This document shows positions 1 through 6,787 of a stretch of DNA of 43,643 nucleotides, in pieces. The position numbers were made by a program, and so were the translations under genes. The stretch comes from Bacillota bacterium (GTDB taxonomy: Bacteria; Bacillota; Sulfobacillia; JAIMAT01): assembly GCA_023511835.1 (NCBI GenBank), contig JAIMAT010000010.1, positions 1 to 43,643 on the forward strand, given 5' to 3'. The notes beneath the pieces were generated by a model that was not told where the DNA came from, ran no database searches, and saw nothing but the letters and a program-made list of their open reading frames with translations. Positions within the stretch are counted from its first letter, which is position 1. Each line of letters starts with the position of its first letter.

Positions 1-1
1 C

Positions 2-313
2 GCCGGGGTGCTCTCCTTGGCCGGAGGCCTCGCCTTGGACCAAGGCGTTCCTTGGGCCGCCTGGCTCGCCCTCGCGGCCCTCGCGGGCTACGTCTCCCAC
101 CTCGTGCTCGACCTGGCCAACCCGACGCCCCGGATGCTCCTCTGGCCCTGGTCGAGGAAGCGGATCCGGCCGGAGCGCCTCCCCGCTCTGCCCGACGGAA
201 GCCTCCCGGAGAACGCGCTCGAGGCGCTCCTGTCCTGTCTGGCCCTCGCCAGCGGCTGGACCGTCCTGGGCCCAGACGCCCTTTGGCGTCTTCGGGAGGT
301 GGTGCGCCCGTGA
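2..313 (+). CDS. YdjM/DUF457-like membrane metal-dependent hydrolase, C-terminal part
   Basis: The reading frame is open to the left window edge, so this is the 3' end of a longer gene; the GTG at position 8 is probably internal. The visible ~103 residues have a hydrophobic helix followed by GYVSHLVLDLANP and LLWPWSRKRIRP, which match the C-terminal His-containing motif and the Trp-Pro segment of the YdjM/DUF457 family of small multi-pass membrane proteins annotated as metal-dependent hydrolases. The biochemical function of the family is poorly defined. The stop overlaps the start of the next gene (GTGA), so the two are translationally coupled. The gene belongs to the same + strand run as the mobile-element genes that follow. 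Confidence 0.6.
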   Translation, partial: AGVLSLAGGLALDQGVPWAAWLALAALAGYVSHLVLDLANPTPRMLLWPWSRKRIRPERLPALPDGSLPENALEALLSCLALASGWTVLGPDALWRLREVVRP

Positions 314-1491
314 TCGAGGCGGTCGTCACCCGCGCCACCGCGACCGCCGTGGCGCCCCTGGTTGGCGCAGACGGCCATCTCCAGGTGGTCGAGCGCGGCC
401 AGGGCGGGCCGGCCGTGGAGACGGCCGCCCGGGTGCCCTCCGACACCCTGATCGTCGACGCGGACGGGCTCCCGGGCATCGGTCCCCTCGTCACCTATCG
501 GCTGGCCCGGCCACAGAGCCGCGTGATCGTCCTCGCCCCGGGTCGCTCGCCTGGCGATAGGCTTCTCGCGAGCATCGTGGCACTGGGCGTCTACGACATC
601 GTCACCGACCCGGAGGAGCTCGCGACCGTGGTGGACAGGCCTCCGGCCACCCTCGCCCAGGCGATCCGCTGGGTCGACCCGAGCCGGGATCCCGGCGCCC
701 AGGCGGCCACGGCCACGCGCGTCGAGGTGGTCGACCGCCTCGTTCCCCTGGGGGCGCGCAGCCAGCTCATCGCCGTCGGCGGCATCGCCCCGGGAGCGGG
801 AACCACCACGGTGGCCGCGGCCATCGCCGGCGCGCTCGCCCGGCGCTGGGGCGTCTACCTGGTGGAGGCGAGCCAGGTGCCCTCGGCGGCCTTGGCCGCG
901 ACCGGGCCGGCCGAGTGGGTTCCCCGGTTGGCGGTGATACCCGGCGCGCTCGTGAGCGTGGCCGAGGGTGAGGAGGCGGGGAAGCCCCTTCCCTATGCCC
1001 GGCCCCCCGAGGCGTGGGAGAGGGTGATGGAGGTCCTCCGCGCCCGCGACCGGCCCTATGTGGTGGCCGACCTGGGCACGGTCGACGTCGGCGTGGACGA
1101 GCTCTGGCGGCTCGCCAGTCGCCACGCCGACCTGACGGTCCTCGTGGGCTCGGGCGAGCCCGCCCGCTTCGCCTGGTGGCTCGCCTGGCGGTGGCGTACG
1201 AGGCGCCACCGGGCGCTTCCCAATACGGTGGTCCTCACGGGTTCGCGGGTGAATCCCCGCGACTGGTGGCTCGCGATGTCAGACGGTGACCCCGGCTTCC
1301 CGCCGGCATCCGTCCGCGCGGTGCACTTCCCGCGCCCGGAGCCTCGCCTCCGCGATGGCCGGTGGGAGACACCGCCCGCCTATCGCGACGAGGAGGAAGC
1401 CCTTCGGGGCGCCGTGCGCGAGATCCTCGGCGACCTTTGGCCGCCGGAACCCGAAAGGAGGCACCGCTGGAAGCCGCCGTGGCGGAGGTGA
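310..1491 (+). CDS. CpaE/ParA-like P-loop ATPase of the integrated element
   Basis: The protein has 393 aa from a GTG that overlaps the upstream stop by 4 nt. An open frame extends further upstream, but it runs antiparallel to the hydrolase codons, and family-like sequence begins only here. Residues ~1-115 look like a degenerate receiver-type alpha/beta domain (VIVLAPGRSPGD, then GVYDIVTD), as in CpaE/TadZ proteins. From ~150 a nucleotide-binding domain follows, with the variant Walker A GGIAPGAGTTT at 157-167, which lacks the usual lysine before the threonines. ParA/CpaE relatives are cytoplasmic ATPases that position DNA or secretion machinery. Within a mobile element a role in conjugative-apparatus assembly or partition is plausible but not shown. 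The C-terminus is basic (RRHRWKPPWRR). Confidence 0.6.
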   Translation: MIEAVVTRATATAVAPLVGADGHLQVVERGQGGPAVETAARVPSDTLIVDADGLPGIGPLVTYRLARPQSRVIVLAPGRSPGDRLLASIVALGVYDIVTDPEELATVVDRPPATLAQAIRWVDPSRDPGAQAATATRVEVVDRLVPLGARSQLIAVGGIAPGAGTTTVAAAIAGALARRWGVYLVEASQVPSAALAATGPAEWVPRLAVIPGALVSVAEGEEAGKPLPYARPPEAWERVMEVLRARDRPYVVADLGTVDVGVDELWRLASRHADLTVLVGSGEPARFAWWLAWRWRTRRHRALPNTVVLTGSRVNPRDWWLAMSDGDPGFPPASVRAVHFPRPEPRLRDGRWETPPAYRDEEEALRGAVREILGDLWPPEPERRHRWKPPWRR

Positions 1492-1535
1492 GGGCGCATG
1501 GTACGCTCAGCGTGAACCTGGGAGGGAGGGGAAGG

Positions 1536-1898
1536 ATGGGCCCGGACCGGACTGACGGCCATCGACGGGCCGAGGAGTGGTCGCTCTACTACCACAGGCT
1601 CGTCGCCCAGAAGCTCCGCGACGCGCCCGAAGCCGTGCTCGCCAAGGCCCGCAGGAATCTCGCCGAGATGCGCCGGCTGCACGGGCCCAGCGTGGAACCG
1701 TACGCGGCTCGTTGGGAAGAGCTCCTAGACGGGCCCGTCGAGGAGCTGCTCCAGGCGCTCTCCTCGCCTAGCGAGGAGGACCGTGCGCTCCGGCAGTGCA
1801 CGCCTTTCGCGGGCGTGCTGAGCCCAAGAGAGCGATGGGAGGCCTACCGGGCATGGAGTCACGAGCGGAGGCGAGCCGATGCGGCGCGACCAACTTGA
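1536..1898 (+). CDS. Antitoxin-like protein, first gene of a nucleotidyltransferase pair
   Basis: The gene encodes 120 aa. The ATG at 1536 is chosen because a purine-rich GGAGGGAGG lies 6-7 nt upstream and because sequence before it is not family-like. The protein is helical and charged (WSLYYHRLVAQKLRD, then YAARWEELLDGPVEELLQALSSPSEED and LRQCTPFAGVLSPRERW). I recognise the pattern of a Leu-rich helix, PVEELL, SPSEE and FAGVLSPRERW from small proteins encoded just upstream of DUF6036-type nucleotidyltransferases, mostly in actinobacteria, where the pair resembles a toxin-antitoxin module. The reading frame overlaps the next gene by 20 nt. There is no obvious DNA-binding motif. The antitoxin role is inferred from the arrangement only. 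Confidence 0.5.
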   Translation: MGPDRTDGHRRAEEWSLYYHRLVAQKLRDAPEAVLAKARRNLAEMRRLHGPSVEPYAARWEELLDGPVEELLQALSSPSEEDRALRQCTPFAGVLSPRERWEAYRAWSHERRRADAARPT

Positions 1899-2460
1899 GC
1901 ACGTCATCCGGGCTGTGGGAGCGATCCTCGGCGAGACCCGGCTCGTCATCCTGGGCAGCCAGTCCATCCTGGGCAAGTACCCAACCGGCCTGCCTCCCGA
2001 AGCCACCTTCTCGGTGGAGGTCGACGTCCTGCCGTTCGACGACCTGGAGGGGCGCAAAGCCGACCTGATCGACGGCACGATCGGGGAGGGCTCGCTCTTC
2101 CATGAGACGTTCGGGATCTACGCGCAAGGCGTCGGAGAGAAGACAGCCCGTCTTCCGGACGGGTGGCGCGAGCGCCTGATCCCCGTCCAGAACGCGAACA
2201 CCATGGGCGTTACCGGGTACTGCCTGGAGCCCCATGACCTCCTGATCTCGAAGTACTTGGCAGGACGGCCGAAAGATCTCGCCTTCTGCGAGGCCGTGGT
2301 GCGAGCGGGGCTCGTGAGAGAGGACGTCCTCGTCGACCGCCTCCGGCACACGTCCTGCACCCCCGAGGAGGCCCGGCGCGTCCTCGCGGCCATCCGCCGT
2401 CACTTCCGCGACCGCGGAGAACGCCAGGACCGCGAGGCCGACCCCGGGCGCGACCGCTGA
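1879..2460 (+). CDS. DUF6036-like nucleotidyltransferase (putative toxin partner)
   Basis: The gene encodes 193 aa and starts inside the preceding gene (ATG 1879). The N-terminal ~110 residues fit a minimal nucleotidyltransferase: a LVILGSQSIL strand-turn in place of the GGxAL-type GS motif, then EVDVLPF supplying the acidic metal ligands. The segment EPHDLLISKYLAGRPKDLAFCEAVVRAGLV is typical of DUF6036/AbiEii-like proteins and follows the catalytic core. Such enzymes transfer nucleotides to RNA or protein targets, and several act as toxins. The tight overlap with the upstream gene supports a two-gene module. A hairpin terminator begins 20 nt after the stop, so the module is a closed transcription unit with the genes before it. 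Confidence 0.6.
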   Translation: MRRDQLEHVIRAVGAILGETRLVILGSQSILGKYPTGLPPEATFSVEVDVLPFDDLEGRKADLIDGTIGEGSLFHETFGIYAQGVGEKTARLPDGWRERLIPVQNANTMGVTGYCLEPHDLLISKYLAGRPKDLAFCEAVVRAGLVREDVLVDRLRHTSCTPEEARRVLAAIRRHFRDRGERQDREADPGRDR

Positions 2461-2480
2461 ACGCTGAGAGCCGTGGAGCG

Positions 2481-2502
2481 GGGCCGTATCCGCGGCCCTT
2501 TT
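2481..2502 (+). terminator. Rho-independent terminator after the nucleotidyltransferase
   Basis: GGGCCG (2481-2486), a 6-nt loop, CGGCCC (2493-2498) and TTTT (2499-2502) form a short perfect stem with a U-tract on the + strand. It separates the pair at 1536-2460 from the genes beyond 2700. Between here and 2672 I see no gene. Confidence 0.65.
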
Positions 2503-2672
2503 CCCATGTCCAGAGGCTCCGGCCGAGCCTGCCCCCGCCGGGCTTCCCGCTCCGCGCTCGTTCCGCCCTGGCCCCTGTGCCCGGCGGGACCGCGGTGCGC
2601 GCCCAGCCCTCGGCTATCAGAACCGCTAGGCGGCCCCCGGAGCATAAGGAACTGGTCAGACATCTAGAACCC

Positions 2673-2703
2673 GGGAGGGGCGGCCCATGCGGCCGCCCCT
2701 CCC
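2673..2703 (+). promoter_or_regulatory. Perfect 13-bp hairpin in the leader of the zinc-ribbon gene
   Basis: An inverted repeat of 13 bp (2673-2685 with 2691-2703) has a 5-nt loop, and lies 4 nt upstream of the ribosome-binding site GGAGGT (2708-2713) of the gene starting at 2721. It has no T-run after it, so it is not a classical terminator. It may act as an attenuator, an mRNA-stability element or a protein-binding palindrome. Confidence 0.5.
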
Positions 2704-2720
2704 ACTTGGAGGTGCAGCCC

Positions 2721-3272
2721 ATGTCGGTAGGACCCTGCCCCCTCTGCGGGGCGGAGGCGCTCGAGGAGATGGAAGACGGCTGGCAGTGTCCGGAATGCGA
2801 GTGGGTGCTCTGGCGCGAGATCGGGCATCGACCGCTCAGCGACGCCGAGGCAGCCGAGCTCTGCAAGAAGGGGAAGACGGCGGTATTGAGCGGTTTCCGC
2901 TCCAAGGCCGGGAAGCCGTTCAAGGCCGCCCTCAAGGTGAACGACGAGGGCAAGGTCGTCTTCGACTTCCCCGAGCGGCCGCCCGCCGAGCCGGTGGGAA
3001 GGTGCCCGTCCTGCGGCGCGGACGTCATCGAGTACGACCGCTCCTACTCCTGCTCGGCCTGGCGGGAGACCGGCTGCTCCTTCGCCCTCTGGAAGGAGAT
3101 CGCCGGCCATCAGGTGACGCGGGTGGAGGCGACCTCGCTCCTCCGTGGGGAGACGGTGGGGCCGGTCCGGCTCAAGGGTCGCAGCGGCCGGCACTTCCGG
3201 GCTCGGCTCCGCCTCGGGGAGGACCACCGCGTCGAGTTCGTCTTCGACGACACCGCCCAGGCCGTCTCGTGA
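2721..3272 (+). CDS. Stand-alone topoisomerase C-terminal zinc-ribbon repeat protein (Toprim_Crpt-like)
   Basis: The gene encodes 183 aa. ATG 2721 follows GGAGGT by 7 nt. The protein consists of two copies of one unit: a Cys4 zinc ribbon (CPLCG...CPEC in unit 1; CPSCG...CSAWRETGC in unit 2), then W-[RK]-EI-[AG]GH, a helical stretch with an LS/VT-x-x-EA motif, and GFRSKAGKPFKAALKV or LKGRSGRHFRARLRL. This is the repeat found at the C-terminus of bacterial topoisomerase III-type enzymes (Toprim_Crpt), here without a topoisomerase. Such proteins are frequent in Gram-positive integrative elements and probably bind single-stranded or nicked DNA. It lies directly upstream of the ardC-like gene. Confidence 0.7.
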   Translation: MSVGPCPLCGAEALEEMEDGWQCPECEWVLWREIGHRPLSDAEAAELCKKGKTAVLSGFRSKAGKPFKAALKVNDEGKVVFDFPERPPAEPVGRCPSCGADVIEYDRSYSCSAWRETGCSFALWKEIAGHQVTRVEATSLLRGETVGPVRLKGRSGRHFRARLRLGEDHRVEFVFDDTAQAVS

Positions 3273-3290
3273 ACACTCGGACCGCCCCAG

Positions 3291-3325
3291 GGGGTCGGGC
3301 TGGGCCCGGACCCCTCTCTCCCTTT
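3291..3325 (+). terminator. Hairpin plus pyrimidine tract between the zinc-ribbon and ardC-like genes
   Basis: GGGGTC (3291-3296) pairs with GACCCC (3309-3314), and an inner GGGC/GCCC can extend the stem. A pyrimidine run ending in CCCTTT follows. The ribosome-binding site of the next gene begins at 3328. This could be a partial terminator or attenuator that lowers expression of the downstream genes. Confidence 0.4.
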
Positions 3326-3341
3326 CCGGAGGTGCAGAGCG

Positions 3342-4319
3342 TTGAACCCCGAGACCGTGCGGGAACGGGTCCAGGCGCTCCACAGGCGACTGGAGGAAGG
3401 CATCGCCCGCCTCCAGACCGCCGGGGAATGGCAGCGCTACCTCAAGGTCCAGGCCCGCTTCCACCGTTACAGCTTCGCCAACACCCTGCTCATCCTCACC
3501 CAGCGGCCTGACGCCACCCTGGTGGCCGGCTACCGAGCCTGGCAGGAGCTCGGGCGCCACGTCAGGCGCGGCGAACACGGCATCGTCATCCTCGCTCCGG
3601 TGGTCGTCCGGAGTCGAGCCAACGAGGAATCGCTGCCCGCACTTCGGGCAGCAACCGTTTCGGACGAAGAGAGCCGCGAAGAGGAGGGTGGCCACCCGGA
3701 CCTGAGCTCAAGGGACGAACGGGTCATCCGATTCCGGCCCGTCTACGTCTTCGACGTGAGCCAGACCGAAGGGAAGCCCCTCCCGGAGCCACCCGTCCAG
3801 ACGCTCCGGGGCCACTCCAAGGCGGCGGAGCGCCTCTACCGCGCGCTTCTCCGCATGGCCGCGGCGGAGGGGATCCGCGTGGCGGAGACCTCCGAACTGG
3901 GCGGTGCCCATGGCGTCTGGCGCCCGCAGGAGCGAGAGATCCTCCTTCTCGCCTCCGATCCGCCGGATCAGCGGGCGAAGACGCTGGCCCACGAACTCGC
4001 CCACGCCTGGCTCCACCCCGCAGGGTACCCCTACGAGCAGAACCGGGCGCGCGCCGAGACGGAGGCCGAGAGCGTGGCCTACGTGGTCTCGGCGGCAAGG
4101 GGCCTCGACACGTCCCGCTACTCCTTCGGCTACGTGCTCGGGTGGGCCCAAGATCCGAAGCTCGTGCGCGAGTCAGGCGAGCGGATCCAGGCGACCGCCC
4201 GACGCATGATCGATCGACTCGAGGAGCTTGAGCACCGCTGGGAGCAGGTGGAGAGAACCCACGCCGGGCTTGGAAACCCACGGGGCGAGCGCGAGGAAGC
4301 GCTCGCCCTGGAACGATAG
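3342..4319 (+). CDS. ArdC-like antirestriction protein with zincin metallopeptidase domain
   Basis: The gene encodes 325 aa from TTG 3342, with GGAGGTG 7 nt upstream. Residues ~5-90 match the ArdC N-terminal ssDNA-binding domain (WQRYLKVQARFHRYSFANTLL, GYRAWQELGRHVRRGEHGI). Residues ~195-255 form a zinc peptidase domain with HELAH at 217-221 followed by AETEAESVAYVV, whose glutamates include the third metal ligand. ArdC proteins carried by plasmids and conjugative elements bind incoming single-stranded DNA and protect it from host restriction. The ArdC domain here is followed by a charged, poorly conserved linker (~100-130). The location two genes before the integrase supports a mobile-element function. 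Confidence 0.75.
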   Translation: MNPETVRERVQALHRRLEEGIARLQTAGEWQRYLKVQARFHRYSFANTLLILTQRPDATLVAGYRAWQELGRHVRRGEHGIVILAPVVVRSRANEESLPALRAATVSDEESREEEGGHPDLSSRDERVIRFRPVYVFDVSQTEGKPLPEPPVQTLRGHSKAAERLYRALLRMAAAEGIRVAETSELGGAHGVWRPQEREILLLASDPPDQRAKTLAHELAHAWLHPAGYPYEQNRARAETEAESVAYVVSAARGLDTSRYSFGYVLGWAQDPKLVRESGERIQATARRMIDRLEELEHRWEQVERTHAGLGNPRGEREEALALER

Positions 4320-4330
4320 GAGGCGTCAGC

Positions 4331-4549
4331 ATGGACGACCGCATTCTCGACGAGGACGGAGAGCCGCTGGTGCTCACCGTCGCCGAGGTGGCCCGGCTCC
4401 TGAGGGTCGGCCAGACCACCCTGCGCCAGGCGCTCAAGCGGGGCGACATCCCCCACGTGCGCCTGGGCCGGCGGATTCTCATCCGCCGCGACGCGCTCTT
4501 CGCGTGGATGGAGGAGCGGGAGCAGAGGGCTGCAATCACCACCGGCTGA
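4331..4549 (+). CDS. xis: Excisionase-like helix-turn-helix protein
   Basis: The gene encodes 72 aa from ATG 4331, preceded by AGGAGG ending 5 nt upstream. It is a single winged-helix MerR-like DNA-binding domain (LTVAEVARLLRVGQTTLRQALKRGDIP, then RLGRRILIRRDALFAWM), the standard excisionase fold of the HTH_17 family. It begins 11 nt after the ardC-like gene and lies directly upstream of the integrase. Excisionases bend DNA at the attachment site and bias the integrase toward excision. Confidence 0.75.
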   Translation: MDDRILDEDGEPLVLTVAEVARLLRVGQTTLRQALKRGDIPHVRLGRRILIRRDALFAWMEEREQRAAITTG

Positions 4550-4626
4550 AAGGCCGCCCGCGAAGGTCATGGCGGCTCCCCGGCGTACTTCCTGGGCCGG
4601 AGGGGCCACCTCGCCTTTCGAGCGAG

Positions 4627-5805
4627 GTGACCAGAACCTTGGCAAAGGCACAACAGGCAAAAAAGGGCGCCGCTCCACGGGGCCACATCGAGCGGCGTGG
4701 GCAAAGCTCCTGGCGGGTGGAGGTCACCCTCGGGACCGAGCCTACCACCGGCCGGCGAAAGCGCCTACGGGTCACGGTCCGAGGGACCGAGGAGGACGCG
4801 CAGCGGAAGCTGACGGAGCTCCTGCGCCAGGCCGACCTCGGGCAAGCGGTAGAGCCGTCGAGAATCACTGTGGGAAGGTACCTCGAGCAGTGGATCGAAA
4901 CTGTCAGACACCAACTCGCACCCTCAAGTCACATCGCCTACGGATTCGCTCTCCGGTCGTGGCGGAGAACCAGCTTGGCCGACATCCGCCTGCAAGCCCT
5001 GACGGCCCTCCAGGTGGAACGCGCCCTGGGCGAGCTGCTCGCGGCCGGGCTTTCGCCCCGCACGGCGGCCACGCGATTGACCATCCTTAAGCGGGCGCTT
5101 TCCGATGCGGTACGATGGGGCTTGCTGCCGGCCAACCCGGCGGCGCGGGTGAAGCGCCCCAAATGGGTCGGGCCGGAGATGCGGGCCTTGGATGAAGGCG
5201 AGGCCAAGCAGCTTGCCCAAGCCGCTCGGACGGCGGAAGAGACGGGAGCAGGGAGAAAGTACGCCCGCATCATCCTCTTGGCCCTCGCCACGGGGATGCG
5301 TCTCTCCGAGATTCTCGGCCTGCGCTGGTCGGACGTGGGGCCGCGGGAGCTGAGCGTGCGCCAGGGACTCCGCGACGGTCACACGCCCCACCCACCGAAG
5401 ACGGCGGCTGCGATGCGGACGATCCCCCTGGCAGACCAGGCCCTCCAGGCTCTGCGGCGGCAGCGGCACTGGCAGTTGGAGCAGCGACTCGCTTGGGGCC
5501 CGGCCTGGAGGCAGACGGACTACGTCATGACGCACGAGGATGGCTCCCCGATCGCGGAAAGGATGGTGGAGCTCTGGTACAAGCGCTGGATTCGCTCGGT
5601 CGGGTTGCGGGAGCCTGCTCCCCGGATTCACGACCTGCGGCACACCTGGGCTACGCTCCAGCTCCGCGCGGGGACTCCGGTCCACGTCGTGAGCCGGCTG
5701 CTCGGGCATTCGAGCATCGCTGTCACCCTCTCCGTGTACGCCCACGTATTGCCCGAGGAGACGGTGGGAGCTGCGGAGACAGCCGACAAATGGCTCCATG
5801 TTTAG
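4627..5805 (+). CDS. int: Tyrosine recombinase/integrase of the element
   Basis: The gene encodes 392 aa from GTG 4627. The frame is open upstream but lacks family-like sequence, and the ribosome-binding site is weak, so TTG 4639 is an alternative start. The order is an AP2-like arm-binding domain (GHIERRGQSSWRVEVTLG, ~19-75), a SAM-like core-binding domain (~80-175) and a catalytic domain. Catalytic residues are R225 (TGMRLSEI), K258 (PPKTAAAMRTI), H335 and R338 (IHDLRHTWA), H361 (LLGHSSI) and the nucleophile Y371 (SVYAHV). All are intact, so the enzyme should be active. It marks the right end of the element; its stop lies 40 nt before paired direct repeats and 119 nt before speE. Confidence 0.85.
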   Translation: MTRTLAKAQQAKKGAAPRGHIERRGQSSWRVEVTLGTEPTTGRRKRLRVTVRGTEEDAQRKLTELLRQADLGQAVEPSRITVGRYLEQWIETVRHQLAPSSHIAYGFALRSWRRTSLADIRLQALTALQVERALGELLAAGLSPRTAATRLTILKRALSDAVRWGLLPANPAARVKRPKWVGPEMRALDEGEAKQLAQAARTAEETGAGRKYARIILLALATGMRLSEILGLRWSDVGPRELSVRQGLRDGHTPHPPKTAAAMRTIPLADQALQALRRQRHWQLEQRLAWGPAWRQTDYVMTHEDGSPIAERMVELWYKRWIRSVGLREPAPRIHDLRHTWATLQLRAGTPVHVVSRLLGHSSIAVTLSVYAHVLPEETVGAAETADKWLHV

Positions 5806-5845
5806 GGCACATCCAGGGCAGGAGACCGAGACGGCAGGCGGCGCT

Positions 5846-5867
5846 GTCCCCAATCCGGTCCCCAATC
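5846..5867 (+). repeat. Two direct repeats GTCCCCAATC next to the integrase
   Basis: Identical 10-mers occur at 5846-5855 and 5858-5867 (12-nt period), just past the integrase gene. Short direct repeats at this place are typical arm-type integrase-binding sites near an attachment site. The same 10-mer recurs twice at 39554-39621 and I see it nowhere else in the window. The rest of the gap up to speE shows no gene, tRNA or clear promoter. Confidence 0.5.
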
Positions 5868-5923
5868 ATGGGGGCAAGCAACCGCAACCTGGCTCAGGAC
5901 AAGGGCTTCCGGGGGTGGGTACT

Positions 5924-6787
5924 TTGAACGCCTGGTTCACCGAGGAACAGACGCGCGACATGCGCCTCTCGCTGCGCGTCCGCTCGCTCCTGCACCGGGA
6001 GCGGAGCGGCTACCAGGAGATCGCCGTCTACGAGACGGCGGAGGTGGGGCGCCTCCTGGTCCTGGACGACGTGATCATGACCAGCGAGAGGGACGAGTTC
6101 GGCTACCACGAGATGATCAGCCACGTGGCGCTCTGCACGCACCCGGCGCCGCGCCGCGTGCTCATCATCGGCGGCGGCGACGGCGGCACGCTGCGCGAGG
6201 TGGCGCGCCACCGCGAGGTGGAGGAGATCCACATGGTGGAGATCGACGAGCGGGTGATCGAGGTGTCGCGCCGCTTCCTGCCCTCCATCGCCGCCGCCTT
6301 CGACGACCCGCGCCTCCGGCTGCACATCGACGACGGCATCGAGTACGTGCGCGCCGCGGCCGAGAAGGGCGACCGGTACGACGTCATCCTCTGCGACTCC
6401 ACCGACCCGGTGGGGCCGGCGGCGGGCCTCTTCAGCGCCGACTTCTTCCGGAACGCCGCGGCGGCGCTGGGCGAGGAAGGGCTCTACGCCGCCCAGACCG
6501 AGTCGCCCTACTTCAACCGCGAGCTGCTGAGCGGCGTCCAGCGCGACCTGCGCGAGGCCTTCGGGCGGAGCTACCTCTACCTGAGCGCCGTCCCCACCTA
6601 TCCGGGCGGCCTCTGGAGCTTCTCCATGGGCTCGAAGGGGCCCGACCCGACGGGAGCGGAGCTGCACTTCGAGCGGGTGGAGGGGATGCCGCTCCGCTTC
6701 TACTCGCCCGAGGTGCACCGCGCCGCCTTCGCGCTGCCGCCCTTCGTGCGCGAGCTGCTGCCGGGGGAGGCGCGGGGGGCGCGGTGA
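5924..6787 (+). CDS. speE: Spermidine synthase
   Basis: The gene encodes 287 aa. TTG 5924 is preferred because the family N-terminus (WFTEEQT, then LLHRERSGYQEIAVYET) begins right after it, while the longer open frame runs into integrase-side DNA. The enzyme transfers an aminopropyl group from decarboxylated S-adenosylmethionine to putrescine. Family motifs are LVLDDVIMTSERDEFGYHEM, the nucleotide-binding GGGDGGTLREV, VEIDERVIEVSRR and the catalytic CDSTDPVGPA. The stop overlaps speB by 4 nt. The gene sits directly against the mobile element: the ribosome-binding site is only a G-run (5911-5919) and no promoter is evident between integrase and speE, so expression may depend on element-derived transcription. 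Confidence 0.9.
   Translation: MNAWFTEEQTRDMRLSLRVRSLLHRERSGYQEIAVYETAEVGRLLVLDDVIMTSERDEFGYHEMISHVALCTHPAPRRVLIIGGGDGGTLREVARHREVEEIHMVEIDERVIEVSRRFLPSIAAAFDDPRLRLHIDDGIEYVRAAAEKGDRYDVILCDSTDPVGPAAGLFSADFFRNAAAALGEEGLYAAQTESPYFNRELLSGVQRDLREAFGRSYLYLSAVPTYPGGLWSFSMGSKGPDPTGAELHFERVEGMPLRFYSPEVHRAAFALPPFVRELLPGEARGAR

Noticed and set aside
88-1209. A 373-codon minus-strand frame opposite the CpaE/ParA-like gene
   Set aside because: It is a shadow of the + strand gene, which has a P-loop and a coupled start.
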